Part shown: one piece after another, positions 35,387 to 48,130 of the stretch | Layout of the letters: every line of letters starts with the position of its first letter | Position numbering within the stretch: position 1 is the first letter of the stretch | Assembly (NCBI GenBank): GCA_948470475.1 | Contig: OX419345.1 | Location: 21,168,859-21,232,858 of the forward strand | Reading direction: 5' to 3' | Origin: Galaxea fascicularis | Taxonomy: Eukaryota > Cnidaria > Anthozoa > Scleractinia > Euphylliidae | Length of the DNA stretch: 64,000 bases | Program-made: the position numbers and the translations under genes | Notes under the pieces: model-generated | Seen by the model: only the letters and a program-made list of their open reading frames with translations | Database searches by the model: none | Told to the model about the DNA's origin: nothing

Positions 35387-38300
35387 GTTTAAGCCAAATT
35401 CAAAATTTGACTCAAAAGCATGTGGTCCCCCCTTTGGGTTTTGGTCAAAATTTCAACTTTGCTAAAATCTTGCACACAGCTCAAATAAGAATAGAAATCA
35501 AGTTTGCGGAGTTCTTGGAAGCATTTAGACATGATTTCTAGGTTGCTTTTTCAAGTAGGCAAAGTTTAAGCCAAATTGAAAATTTGACTCAAAAGCATGT
35601 GGTCCCCCCTTTGGGTTTTGGTCAAAATTTCAACTTTGCTAAAATCTTGCAGACAGCTCAAATAAGAATAGAAATCCAGTTTGCGGAGTTCTTGGAAGCA
35701 TTTAGACATGATTTCTAGGTTGCTTTTTCAAGTAGGCAAAGTTTAAGCCAAATTCAAAATTTGACTCAAAAGCATGTGGTCCCCCCTTTGGGTTTTGGTC
35801 AAAATTTCAACTTTGCTAAAATCTTGCAGACAGCTCAAATAAGAATAGAAATCAAGTTTGCGGAGTTCTTGGAAGCATTTAGACATGATTTCTAGGTTGC
35901 TTTTTCAAGTAGGCAAAGTTTAAGCCAAATTCAAAATTTGACTCAAAAGCATGTGGTCCCCCCTTTGGGTTTTGGTCAAAATTTCAACTATGCTAAAATC
36001 TTGGACACAGCTCAAATAAGAATAGAAATCAAGTTTGCGGAGTTCTTGGAAGCATTTAGACATGATTTCTAGGTTGCTTTTTCAAGTAGGCAAAGTTTAA
36101 GCCAAATTGAAAATTTGACTCAAAAGCATGTGGTCCCCCCTTTGGGTTTTGGTCAAAATTTCAACTTTGCTAAAATCTTGCAGACAGCTCAAATAAGAAT
36201 AGAAATCAAGTTTGCGGAGTTCTTGGAAGCATTTAGACATGATTTCTAGGTTGCTTTTTCAAGTAGGCAAAGTTTAAGCCAAATTCAAAATTTGACTCAA
36301 AAGCATGTGGTCCCCCCTTTGGGTTTTGGTCAAAATTTCAACTTTGCTAAAATCTTGCACACAGCTCAAATAAGAATAGAAATCAAGTTTGCGGAGTTCT
36401 TGGAAGCATTTAGACATGATTTCTAGGTTGCTTTTTCAAGTAGGCAAAGTTTAAGCCAAATTCAAAATTTGACTCAAAAGCATGTGGTCCCCCCTTTGGG
36501 TTTTGGTCAAAATTTCAACTATGCTAAAATCTTGGACACAGCTCAAATAAGAATAGAAATCAAGTTTGCGGAGTTCTTGGAAGCATTTAGACATGATTTC
36601 TAGGTTGCTTTTTCAAGTAGGCAAAGTTTAAGCCAAATTCAAAATTTGACTCAAAAGCATGTGGTCCCCCCTTTGGGTTTTGGTCAAAATTTCAACTTTG
36701 CTAAAATCTTGCACACAGCTCAAATAAGAATAGAAATCAAGTTTGCGGAGTTCTTGGAAGCATTAAGACATGATTTCTAGGTTGCTTTTTCAAGTAGGCA
36801 AAGTTTAAGCCAAATTCAAAATTTGACTCAAAAGCATGTGGTCCCCCCTTTGGGTTTTGGTCAAAATTTCAACTTTGCTAAAATCTTGCAGACAGCTCAA
36901 ATAAGAATAGAAATCAAGTTTGCGGAGTTCTTGGAAGCATTTAGACATGATTTCTAGGTTGCTTTTTCAAGTAGGCAAAGTTTAAGCCAAATTCAAAATT
37001 TGACTCAAAAGCATGTGGTCCCCCCTTTGGGTTTTGGTCAAAATTTCAACTTTGCTAAAATCTTGCACACAGCTCAAATAAGAATAGAAATCAAGTTTGC
37101 GGAGTTCTTGGAAGCATTTAGACATGATTTCTAGGTTGCTTTTTCAAGTAGGCAAAGTTTAAGCCAAATTCAAAATTTGACTCAAAAGCATGTGGTCCCC
37201 CCTTTGGGTTTTGGTCAAAATTTCAACTTTGCTAAAATCTTGCACACAGCTCAAATAAGAATAGAAATCAAGTTTGCGGAGTTCTTGGAAGCATTTAGAC
37301 ATGATTTCTAGGTTGCTTTTTCAAGTAGGCAAAGTTTAAGCCAAATTCAAAATTTGACTCAAAAGCATGTGGTCCCCCCTTTGGGTTTTGGTCAAAATTT
37401 CAACTTTGCTAAAATCTTGCACACAGCTCAAATAAGAATAGAAATCAAGTTTGCGGAGTTCTTGGAAGCATTTAGACATGATTTCTAGGTTGCTTTTTCA
37501 AGTAGGCAAAGTTTAAGCCAAATTCAAAATTTGACTCAAAAGCATGTGGTCCCCCCTTTGGGTTTTGGTCAAAATTTCAACTTTGCTAAAATCTTGCAGA
37601 CAGCTCAAATAAGAATAGAAATCAAGTTTGCGGAGTTCTTGGAAGCATTTAGACATGATTTCTAGGTTCCTTTTTCAAGTAGGCAAAGTTTAAGCCAAAT
37701 TCAAAATTTGACTCAAAAGCATGTGGTCCCCCCTTTGGGTTTTGGTCAAAATTTCAACTTTGCTAAAATCTTGCAGACAGCTCAAATAAGAATAGAAATC
37801 AAGTTTGCGGAGTTCTTGGAAGCATTTAGACATGATTTCTAGGTTGCTTTTTCAAGTAGGCAAAGTTTAAGCCAAATTCAAAATTTGACTCAAAAGCATG
37901 TTGTCCCCCCTTTGGGCTTTGTTCAAAATTTCAACTTTGCTAAAATCTTGCACACAGCTCAAATAAGAATAGAAATCAAGTTTGCGGAGTTCTTGGAAGC
38001 ATTTAGACATGATTTCTAGGTTCCTTTTTCAAGTAGGCAAAGTTTAAGCCAAATTCAAAATTTGACTCAAAAGCATGTGGTCCCCCCTTTGGGTTTTGGT
38101 CAAAATTTCAACTTTGCTAAAATCTTGGACACAGCTCAAATAAGAATAGAAATCAAGTTTGCGGAGCTCTTGGAAGCATTTAGACATGATTTCTAGGTTC
38201 CTTTTTCAAGTAGGCAAAGTTTAAGCCAAATTCAAAATTTGATTCAAAAGCATGTGGTCCCCCCTTTGGGTTTTGGTCAAAATTTCAACTTTGCTAAAAT

Positions 38301-40342
38301 CTTGGACACAGCTCAAATAAGAATAGAAATCAAGTTTGCAGAGTTCTTGGAAGCATTTAGACATGATTTCTAGGTTGCTTTTTCAAGTAGGCAAAGTTTA
38401 AGCCAAATTCAAAATTTGACTCAAAAGCATGTGGTCCCCCCTTTGGGTTTTGGTCAAAATTTCAACTTTGCTAAAATCTTGCACACAGCTCAAATAAGAA
38501 TAGAAATCAAGTTTGCGGAGTTCTTGGAAGCATTTAGACATGATTTCTAGGTTGCTTTTTCAAGTAGGCAAAGTTTAAGCCAAATTGAAAATTTGACTCA
38601 AAAGCATGTGGTCCCCCCTTTGGGTTTTGGTCAAAATTTCAACTTTGCTAAAATCTTGCACACAGCTCAAATAAGAATAGAAATCAAGTTTGCGGAGTTC
38701 TTGGAAGCATTTAGACATGATTTCTAGGTTGCTTTTTCAAGTAGGCAAAGTTTAAGCCAAATTCAAAATTTGACTCAAAAGCATGTGGTCCCCCCTTTGG
38801 GTTTTGGTCAAAATTTCAACTTTGCTAAAATCTTGCAGACAGCTCAAATAAGAATAGAAATCAAGTTTGCGGAGTTCTTGGAAGCATTTAGACATGATTT
38901 CTAGGTTGCTTTTTCAAGTAGGCAAAGTTTAAGCCAAATTCAAAATTTGACTCAAAAGCATGTGGTCCCCCCTTTGGGTTTTGGTCAAAATTTCAACTAT
39001 GCTAAAATCTTGGACACAGCTCAAATAAGAATAGAAATCAAGTTTGCGGAGTTCTTGGAAGCATTTAGACATGATTTCTAGGTTGCTTTTTCAAGTAGGC
39101 AAAGTTTAAGCCAAATTGAAAATTTGACTCAAAAGCATGTGGTCCCCCCTTTGGGTTTTGGTCAAAATTTCAACTTTGCTAAAATCTTGCAGACAGCTCA
39201 AATAAGAATAGAAATCAAGTTTGCGGAGTTCTTGGAAGCATTTAGACATGATTTCTAGGTTGCTTTTTCAAGTAGGCAAAGTTTAAGCCAAATTCAAAAT
39301 TTGACTCAAAAGCATGTGGTCCCCCCTTTGGGTTTTGGTCAAAATTTCAACTTTGCTAAAATCTTGCAGACAGCTCAAATAAGAATAGAAATCAAGTTTG
39401 CGGAGTTCTTGGAAGCATTTAGACATGATTTCTAGGTTGCTTTTTCAAGTAGGCAAAGTTTAAGCCAAATTCAAAATTTGACTCAAAAGCATGTGGTCCC
39501 CCCTTTGGGTTTTGGTCAAAATTTCAACTATGCTAAAATCTTGGACACAGCTCAAATAAGAATAGAAATCAAGTTTGCGGAGTTCTTGGAAGCATTTAGA
39601 CATGATTTCTAGGTTGCTTTTTCAAGTAGGCAAAGTTTAAGCCAAATTCAAAATTTGACTCAAAAGCATGTGGTCCCCCCTTTGGGTTTTGGTCAAAATT
39701 TCAACTTTGCTAAAATCTTGCACACAGCTCAAATAAGAATAGAAATCAAGTTTGCGGAGTTCTTGGAAGCATTAAGACATGATTTCTAGGTTGCTTTTTC
39801 AAGTAGGCAAAGTTTAAGCCAAATTCAAAATTTGACTCAAAAGCATGTGGTCCCCCCTTTGGGTTTTGGTCAAAATTTCAACTTTGCTAAAATCTTGCAG
39901 ACAGCTCAAATAAGAATAGAAATCAAGTTTGCGGAGTTCTTGGAAGCATTTAGACATGATTTCTAGGTTGCTTTTTCAAGTAGGCAAAGTTTAAGCCAAA
40001 TTCAAAATTTGACTCAAAAGCATGTGGTCCCCCCTTTGGGTTTTGGTCAAAATTTCAACTTTGCTAAAATCTTGCACACAGCTCAAATAAGAATAGAAAT
40101 CAAGTTTGCGGAGTTCTTGGAAGCATTTAGACATGATTTCTAGGTTGCTTTTTCAAGTAGGCAAAGTTTAAGCCAAATTCAAAATTTGACTCAAAAGCAT
40201 GTGGTCCCCCCTTTGGGTTTTGGTCAAAATTTCAACTTTGCTAAAATCTTGCACACAGCTCAAATAAGAATAGAAATCAAGTTTGCGGAGTTCTTGGAAG
40301 CATTTAGACATGATTTCTAGGTTGCTTTTTCAAGTAGGCAAA
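35387..40342 (+). repeat. Duplication spaced 17 monomers (3009 bp), right instance
   Basis: Eleven monomers at 35387-37333 correspond to 38396-40342, again offset exactly 3009 bp but with different content from the left instance. Shared order: B; G-15; A; C with A-73; A with G-15; A or B; C with A-73; B with ATTAAGAC; A; B; B. Within each copy a trimer (G-15 monomer, plain monomer, A-73 class C) occurs twice in a row, at 35564-36625 and 38573-39634. Six monomers lie between (37334-38395), including a divergent copy at 37865 (GTTGTCC, GGGCTTTG, GTTC). Class differences at two positions show limited divergence. Confidence 0.83.
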
Positions 40343-42997
40343 GTTTAAGCCAAATTCAAAATTTGACTCAAAAGCATGTGGTCCCCCCTTTGGGTTTTGG
40401 TCAAAATTTCAACTTTGCTAAAATCTTGCAGACAGCTCAAATAAGAATAGAAATCAAGTTTGCGGAGTTCTTGGAAGCATTTAGACATGATTTCTAGGTT
40501 GCTTTTTCAAGTAGGCAAAGTTTAAGCCAAATTCAAAATTTGACTCAAAAGCATGTGGTCCCCCCTTTGGGTTTTGGTCAAAATTTCAACTTTGCTGAAA
40601 TCTTGCAGACAGCTCAAATAAGAATAGAAATCAAGTTTGCGGAGTTCTTGGAAGCATTTAGACATGATTTCTAGGTTGCTTTTTCAAGTAGGCAAAGTTT
40701 AAGCCAAATTCAAAATTTGACTCAAAAGCATGTGGTCCCCCCTTTGGGTTTTGGTCAAAATTTCAACTTTGCTAAAATCTTGCACACAGCTCAAATAAGA
40801 ATAGAAATCAAGTTTGCGGAGTTCTTGGAAGCATTTAGACATGATTTCTAGGTTGCTTTTTCAAGTAGGCAAAGTTTAAGCCAAATTCAAAATTTGACTC
40901 AAAAGCATGTGGTCCCCCCTTTGGGTTTTGGTCAAAATTTCAACTTTGCTAAAATCTTGCAGACAGCTCAAATAAGAATAGAAATCAAGTTTGCGGAGTT
41001 CTTGGAAGCATTTAGACATGATTTCTAGGTTGCTTTTTCAAGTAGGCAAAGTTTAAGCCAAATTCAAAATTTGACTCAAAAGCATGTGGTCCCCCCTTTG
41101 GGTTTTGGTCAAAATTTCAACTTTGCTAAAATCTTGCACACAGCTCAAATAAGAATAGAAATCAAGTTTGCGGAGTTCTTGGAAGCATTTAGACATGATT
41201 TCTAGGTTGCTTTTTCAAGTAGGCAAAGTTTAAGCCAAATTCAAAATTTGACTCAAAAGCATGTGGTCCCCCCTTTGGGTTTTGGTCAAAATTTCAACTT
41301 TGCTAAAATCTTGGACACAGCTCAAATAAGAATAGAAATCAAGTTTGCGGAGTTCTTGGAAGCATTTAGACATGATTTCTAGGTTGCTTTTTCAAGTAGG
41401 CAAAGTTTAAGCCAAATTCAAAATTTGACTCAAAAGCATGTGGTCCCCCCTTTGGGTTTTGGTCAAAATTTCAACTTTGCTAAAATCTTGCAGACAGCTC
41501 AAATAAGAATAGAAATCAAGTTTGCGGAGTTCTTGGAAGCATTTAGACATGATTTCTAGGTTGCTTTTTCAAGTAGGCAAAGTTTAAGCCAAATTCAAAA
41601 TTTGACTCAAAAGCATGTGGTCCCCCCTTTGGGTTTTGGTCAAAATTTCAACTTTGCTAAAATCTTGCACACAGCTCAAATAAGAATAGAAATCAAGTTT
41701 GCGGAGTTCTTGGAAGCATTTAGACATGATTTCTAGGTTGCTTTTTCAAGTAGGCAAAGTTTAAGCCAAATTCAAAATTTGACTCAAAAGCATGTGGTCC
41801 CCCCTTTGGGTTTTGGTCAAAATTTCAACTTTGCTAAAATCTTGCACACAGCTCAAATAAGAATAGAAATCAAGTTTGCGGAGTTCTTGGAAGCATTTAG
41901 ACATGATTTCTAGGTTGCTTTTTCAAGTAGGCAAAGTTTAAGCCAAATTCAAAATTTGACTCAAAAGCATGTGGTCCCCCCTTTGGGTTTTGGTCAAAAT
42001 TTCAACTTTGCTAAAATCTTGCAGACAGCTCAAATAAGAATAGAAATCAAGTTTGCGGAGTTCTTGGAAGCATTTAGACATGATTTCTAGGTTGCTTTTT
42101 CAAGTAGGCAAAGTTTAAGCCAAATTCAAAATTTGACTCAAAAGCATGTGGTCCCCCCTTTGGGTTTTGGTCAAAATTTCAACTTTGCTAAAATCTTGCA
42201 CACAGCTCAAATAAGAATAGAAATCAAGTTTGCGGAGTTCTTGGAAGCATTTAGACATGATTTCTAGGTTGCTTTTTCAAGTAGGCAAAGTTTAAGCCAA
42301 ATTCAAAATTTGACTCAAAAGCATGTGGTCCCCCCTTTGGGTTTTGGTCAAAATTTCAACTTTGCTAAAATCTTGCACACAGCTCAAATAAGAATAGAAA
42401 TCAAGTTTGCGGAGTTCTTGGAAGCATTTAGACATGATTTCTAGGTTGCTTTTTCAAGTAGGCAAAGTTTAAGCCAAATTCAAAATTTGACTCAAAAGCA
42501 TGTGGTCCCCCCTTTGGGTTTTGGTCAAAATTTCAACTTTGCTAAAATCTTGCAGACAGCTCAAATAAGAATAGAAATCAAGTTTGCGGAGTTCTTGGAA
42601 GCATTTAGACATGATTTCTAGGTTGCTTTTTCAAGTAGGCAAAGTTTAAGCCAAATTCAAAATTTGACTCAAAAGCATGTGGTCCCCCCTTTGGGTTTTG
42701 GTCAAAATTTCAACTTTGCTAAAATCTTGCACACAGCTCAAATAAGAATAGAAATCAAGTTTGCGGAGTTCTTGGAAGCATTTAGACATGATTTCTAGGT
42801 TGCTTTTTCAAGTAGGCAAAGTTTAAGCCAAATTCAAAATTTGACTCAAAAGCATGTGGTCCCCCCTTTGGGTTTTGGTCAAAATTTCAACTTTGCTAAA
42901 ATCTTGCACACAGCTCAAATAAGAATAGAAATCAAGTTTGCGGAGTTCTTGGAAGCATTTAGACATGATTTCTAGGTTGCTTTTTCAAGTAGGCAAA
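40343..42997 (+). repeat. Highly homogeneous A/B segment with an A-B-B trimer
   Basis: Fifteen monomers that differ almost only at the class triplet. The final nine (41405-42997) read A-B-B three times, a 531-bp trimer with no other difference that I can see. One private change, GCTGAAAT, occurs in the copy at 40520, and one class C at 41228. The scarcity of private mutations compared with both flanks suggests recent homogenisation. Confidence 0.82.
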
Positions 42998-45900
42998 GTT
43001 TAAGCCAAATTCAAAATTTGACTCAAAAGCATGTGGTCCCCCCTTTGGGTTTTGGTCAAAATTTCAACTTTGCTAAAATCTTGGACACAGCTCAAATAAG
43101 AATAGAAATCAAGTTTGCGGAGTTCTTGGAAGCATTTAGACATGATTTCTAGGTTGCTTTTTCAAGTAGGCAAAGTTTAAGCCAAATTCAAAATTTGACT
43201 CAAAAGCATGTGGTCCCCCCTTTGGGTTTTGGTCAAAATTTCAACTTTGCTAAAATCTTGCAGACAGCTCAAATAAGAATAGAAATCAAGTTTGCGGAGT
43301 TCTTGGAAGCATTTAGACATGATTTCTAGGTTGCTTTTTCAAGTAGGCAAAGTTTAAGCCAAATTCAAAATTTGACTCAAAAGCATGTGGTCCCCCCTTT
43401 GGGTTTTGGTCAAAATTTCAACTTTGCTAAAATCTTGGACACAGCTCAAATAAGAATAGAAATCAAGTTTGCGGAGTTCTTGGAAGCATTTAGACATGAT
43501 TTCTAGGTTGCTTTTTCAAGTAGGCAAAGTTTAAGCCAAATTCAAAATTTGACTCAAAAGCATGTGTACCCCCCTTTGGGTTTTGGTCAAAATTTCAACT
43601 TTGCTAAAATCTTTCAGACAGCTCAAATAAGAATAGAAATCAAGTTTGCGGAGTTCTTGGAAGCATTTAGACATGATTTCTAGGTTGCTTTTTCAAGTAG
43701 GCAAAGTTTAAGCCAAATTCAAAATTTGACTCAAAAGCATGTGGTCCCCCCTTTGGGTTTTGGTCAAAATTTCAACTTTGCTAAAATCTTGCACACAGCT
43801 CAAATAAGAATAGAAATCAAGTTTGCGGAGTTCTTGGAAGCATTTAGACATGATTTCTAGGTTGCTTTTTCAAGTAGGCAAAGTTTAAGCCAAATTCAAA
43901 ATTTGACTCAAAAGCATGTGGTCCCCCCTTTGGGTTTTGGTCAAAATTTCAACTTTGCTAAAATCTTGCACACAGCTCAAATAAGAATAGAAATCAAGTT
44001 TGCGGAGTTCTTGGAAGCATTTAGACATGATTTCTAGGTTGCTTTTTCAAGTAGGCAAAGTTTAAGCCAAATTCAAAATTTGACTCAAAAGCATGTGGTC
44101 CCCCCTTTGGGTTTTGGTCAAAATTTCAACTTTGCTAAAATCTTGCACACAGCTCAAATAAGAATAGAAATCAAGTTTGCGGAGTTCTTGGAAGCATTTA
44201 GACATGATTTCTAGGTTGCTTTTTCAAGTAGGCAAAGTTTAAGCCAAATTCAAAATTTGACTTAAAAGCATGTGGTCCCCCCTTTGGGTTTTGGTCAAAA
44301 TTTCAACTTTGCTAAAATCTTGCAGACAGCTCAAATAAGAATAGAAATCAAGTTTGCGGAGTTCTTGGAAGCATTTAGACATGATTTCTAGGTTGCTTTT
44401 TCAAGTAGGCAAAGTTTAAGCCAAATTCAAAATTTGACTCAAAAGCATGTGGTCCCCCCTTTGGGTTTTGGTCAAAATTTCAACTTTGCTAAAATCTTGC
44501 ACACAGCTCAAATAAGAATAGAAATCAAGTTTGCGGAGTTCTTGGAAGCATTTAGACATGATTTCTAGGTTGCTTTTTCAAGTAGGCAAAGTTTAAGCCA
44601 AATTCAAAATTTGACTCAAAAGCATGTGGTCCCCCCTTTGGGTTTTGGTCAAAATTTCAACTTTGCTAAAATCTTGCACACAGCTCAAATAAGAATAGAA
44701 ATCAAGTTTGCGGAGTTCTTGGAAGCATTTAGACATGATTTCTAGGTTGCTTTTTCAAGTAGGCAAAGTTTAAGCCAAATTCAAAATTTGACTCAAAAGC
44801 ATGTGGTCCCCCCTTTGGGTTTTGGTCAAAATTTCAACTTTGCTAAAATCTTGCACACAGCTCAAATAAGAATAGAAATCAAGTTTGCGGAGTTCTTGGA
44901 AGCATTTAGACATGATTTCTAGGTTGCTTTTTCAAGTAGGCAAAGTTTAAGCCAAATTCAAAATTTGACTCAAAAGCATGTGGTCCCCCCTTTGGGTTTT
45001 GGTCAAAATTTCAACTTTGCTAAAATCTTGCACACAGCTCAAATAAGAATAGAAATCAAGTTTGCGGAGTTCTTGGAAGCATTTAGACATGATTTCTAGG
45101 TTGCTTTTTCAAGTAGGCAAAGTTTAAGCCAAATTCAAAATTTGACTCAAAAGCATGTGGTCCCCCCTTTGGGTTTTGGTCAAAATTTCAACTTTGCTAA
45201 AATCTTGCACACAGCTCAAATAAGAATAGAAATCAAGTTTGCGGAGTTCTTGGAAGCATTTAGACATGATTTCTAGGTTGCTTTTTCAAGTAGGCAAAGT
45301 TTAAGCCAAATTCAAAATTTGACTCAAAAGCATGTGGTCCCCCCTTTGGGTTTTGGTCAAAATTTCAACTTTGCTAAAATCTTGCACACAGCTCAAATAA
45401 GAATAGAAATCAAGTTTGCGGAGTTCTTGGAAGCATTTAGACATGATTTCTAGGTTGCTTTTTCAAGTAGGCAAAGTTTAAGCCAAATTCAAAATTTGAC
45501 TCAAAAGCATGTGGTCCCCCCTTTGGGTTTTGGTCAAAATTTCAACTTTGCTAAAATCTTGGACACAGCTCAAATAAGAATAGAAATCAAGTTTGCGGAG
45601 TTCTTGGAAGCATTTAGACATGATTTCTAGGTTGCTTTTTCAAGTAGGCAAAGTTTAAGCCAAATTCAAAATTTGACTCAAAAGCATGTGGTCCCCCCTT
45701 TGGGTTTTGGTCAAAATTTCAACTTTGCTAAAATCTTGGACACAGCTCAAATAAGAATAGAAATCAAGTTTGCGGAGTTCTTGGAAGCATTTAGACATGA
45801 TTTCTAGGTTGCTTTTTCAAGTAGGCAAAGTTTAAGCCAAATTCAAAATTTGACTCAAAAGCATGTGGTCCCCCCTTTGGGTTTTGGTCAAAATTTCAAC

Positions 45901-46183
45901 TTTGCTAAAATCTTGGACACAGCTCAAATAAGAATAGAAATCAAGTTTGCGGAGTTCTTGGAAGCATTTAGACATGATTTCTAGGTTGCTTTTTCAAGTA
46001 GGCAAAGTTTAAGCCAAATTCAAAATTTGACTCAAAAGCATGTGTACCCCCCTTTGGGTTTTGGTCAAAATTTCAACTTTGCTAAAATCTTTCAGACAGC
46101 TCAAATAAGAATAGAAATCAAGTTTGCGGAGTTCTTGGAAGCATTTAGACATGATTTCTAGGTTGCTTTTTCAAGTAGGCAAA
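42998..46183 (+). repeat. Fourteen-monomer spacing marked by a GTGTAC / CTTTCAG monomer
   Basis: A monomer with GTGTAC at 36-41 and CTTTCAG at 83-89 occurs at 43529 and 46007, 2478 bp apart (14 x 177). Each ends a four-monomer group: C, A, C, variant in the first and C, C, C, variant in the second (42998-43705 and 45476-46183). Between lie ten nearly plain monomers, nine class B and one class A with GACTTAAAAG (44237). The GTGTAC/CTTTCAG type is the same as in the dimer block near 10-12 kb, over 30 kb away. Confidence 0.8.
44414..45475 (+). repeat. Run of six apparently identical class-B monomers
   Basis: Six successive 177-bp copies with no difference that I can see, the most uniform stretch in the window. 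It is simple monomeric amplification rather than a multi-monomer unit. Runs like this are also the places where assemblies most easily gain or lose copies. Confidence 0.8.
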
Positions 46184-48130
46184 GTTTAAGCCAAATTCAA
46201 AATTTGACTCAAAAGCATGTGGTCCCCCCTTTGGGTTTTGGTCAAAATTTCAACTTTGCTAAAATCTTGCACACAGCTCAAATAAGAATAGAAATCAAGT
46301 TTGCGGAGTTCTTGGAAGCATTTAGACATGATTTCTAGGTTGCTTTTTCAAGTAGGCAAAGTTTAAGCCAAATTCAAAATTTGACTCAAAAGCATGTGGT
46401 CCCCCCTTTGGGTTTTGGTCAAAATTTCAACTTTGCTAAAATCTTGGACACAGCTCAAATAAGAATAGAAATCAAGTTTGCGGAGTTCTTGGAAGCATTT
46501 AGACATGATTTCTAGGTTGCTTTTTCAAGTAGGCAAAGTTTAAGCCAAATTCAAAATTTGACTCAAAAGCATGTGGTCCCCCCTTTGGGTTTTGGTCAAA
46601 ATTTCAACTTTGCTAAAATCTTGCAGACAGCTCAAATAAGAATAGAAATCAAGTTTGCGGAGTTCTTGGAAGCATTTAGACATGATTTCTAGGTTGCTTT
46701 TTCAAGTAGGCAAAGTTTAAGCCAAATTCAAAATTTGACTCAAAAGCATGTGGTCCCCCCTTTGGGTTTTGGTCAAAATTTCAACTTTGCTAAAATCTTG
46801 CACACAGCTCAAATAAGAATAGAAATCAAGTTTGCGGAGTTCTTGGAAGCATTTAGACATGATTTCTAGGTTGCTTTTTCAAGTAGGCAAAGTTTAAGCC
46901 AAATTCAAAATTTGACTCAAAAGCATGTGGTCCCCCCTTTGGGTTTTGGTCAAAATTTCAACTTTGCTAAAATCTTGCAGACAGCTCAAATAAGAATAGA
47001 AATCAAGTTTGCGGAGTTCTTGGAAGCATTTAGACATGATTTCTAGGTTGCTTTTTCAAGTAGGCAAAGTTTAAGCCAAATTCAAAATTTGACTCAAAAG
47101 CATGTGGTCCCCCCTTTGGGTTTTGGTCAAAATTTCAACTTTGCTAAAATCTTGCACACAGCTCAAATAAGAATAGAAATCAAGTTTGCGGAGTTCTTGG
47201 AAGCATTTAGACATGATTTCTAGGTTGCTTTTTCAAGTAGGCAAAGTTTAAGCCAAATTCAAAATTTGACTCAAAAGCATGTGGTCCCCCCTTTGGGTTT
47301 TGGTCAAAATTTCAACTTTGCTAAAATCTTGGACACAGCTCAAATAAGAATAGAAATCAAGTTTGCGGAGTTCTTGGAAGCATTTAGACATGATTTCTAG
47401 GTTCCTTTTTCAAGTAGGCAAAGTTTAAGCCAAATTCAAAATTTGACTCAAAAGCATGTGGTCCCCCCTTTGGGTTTTGGTCAAAATTTCAACTTTGCTA
47501 AAATCTTGCACACAGCTCAAATAAGAATAGAAATCAAGTTTGCGGAGTTCTTGGAAGCATTTAGACATGATTTCTAGGTTGCTTTTTCAAGTAGGCAAAG
47601 TTTAAGCCAAATTCAAAATTTGACTCAAAAGCATGTGGTCCCCCCTTTGGGTTTTGGTCAAAATTTCAACTTTGCTAAAATCTTGGACACAGCTCAAATA
47701 AGAATAGAAATCAAGTTTGCGGAGTTCTTGGAAGCATTTAGACATGATTTCTAGGTTGCTTTTTCAAGTAGGCAAAGTTTAAGCCAAATTCAAAATTTGA
47801 CTCAAAAGCATGTGGTCCCCCCTTTGGGTTTTGGTCAAAATTTCAACTTTGCTAAAATCTTGGACACAGCTCAAATAAGAATAGAAATCAAGTTTGCGGA
47901 GTTCTTGGAAGCATTTAGACATGATTTCTAGGTTGCTTTTTCAAGTAGGCAAAGTTTAAGCCAAATTCAAAATTTGACTCAAAAGCATGTGGTCCCCCCT
48001 TTGGGTTTTGGTCAACATTTCAACTTTGCTAAAATCTTGCAGACAGCTCAAATAAGAATAGAAATCAAGTTTGCGGAGTTCTTGGAAGCATTTAGACATG
48101 ATTTCTAGGTTGCTTTTTCAAGTAGGCAAA
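46184..48130 (+). repeat. Eleven mixed-class monomers, no strong HOR
   Basis: Classes B, C, A, B, A, B, C, B, C, C, A. The only internal repetition is the A-B pair occurring twice at 46538-47245. The class C at 47246 has C-159. The last copy (47954) has GTCAACATTT, a private change. Otherwise the monomers are near consensus. Confidence 0.78.
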
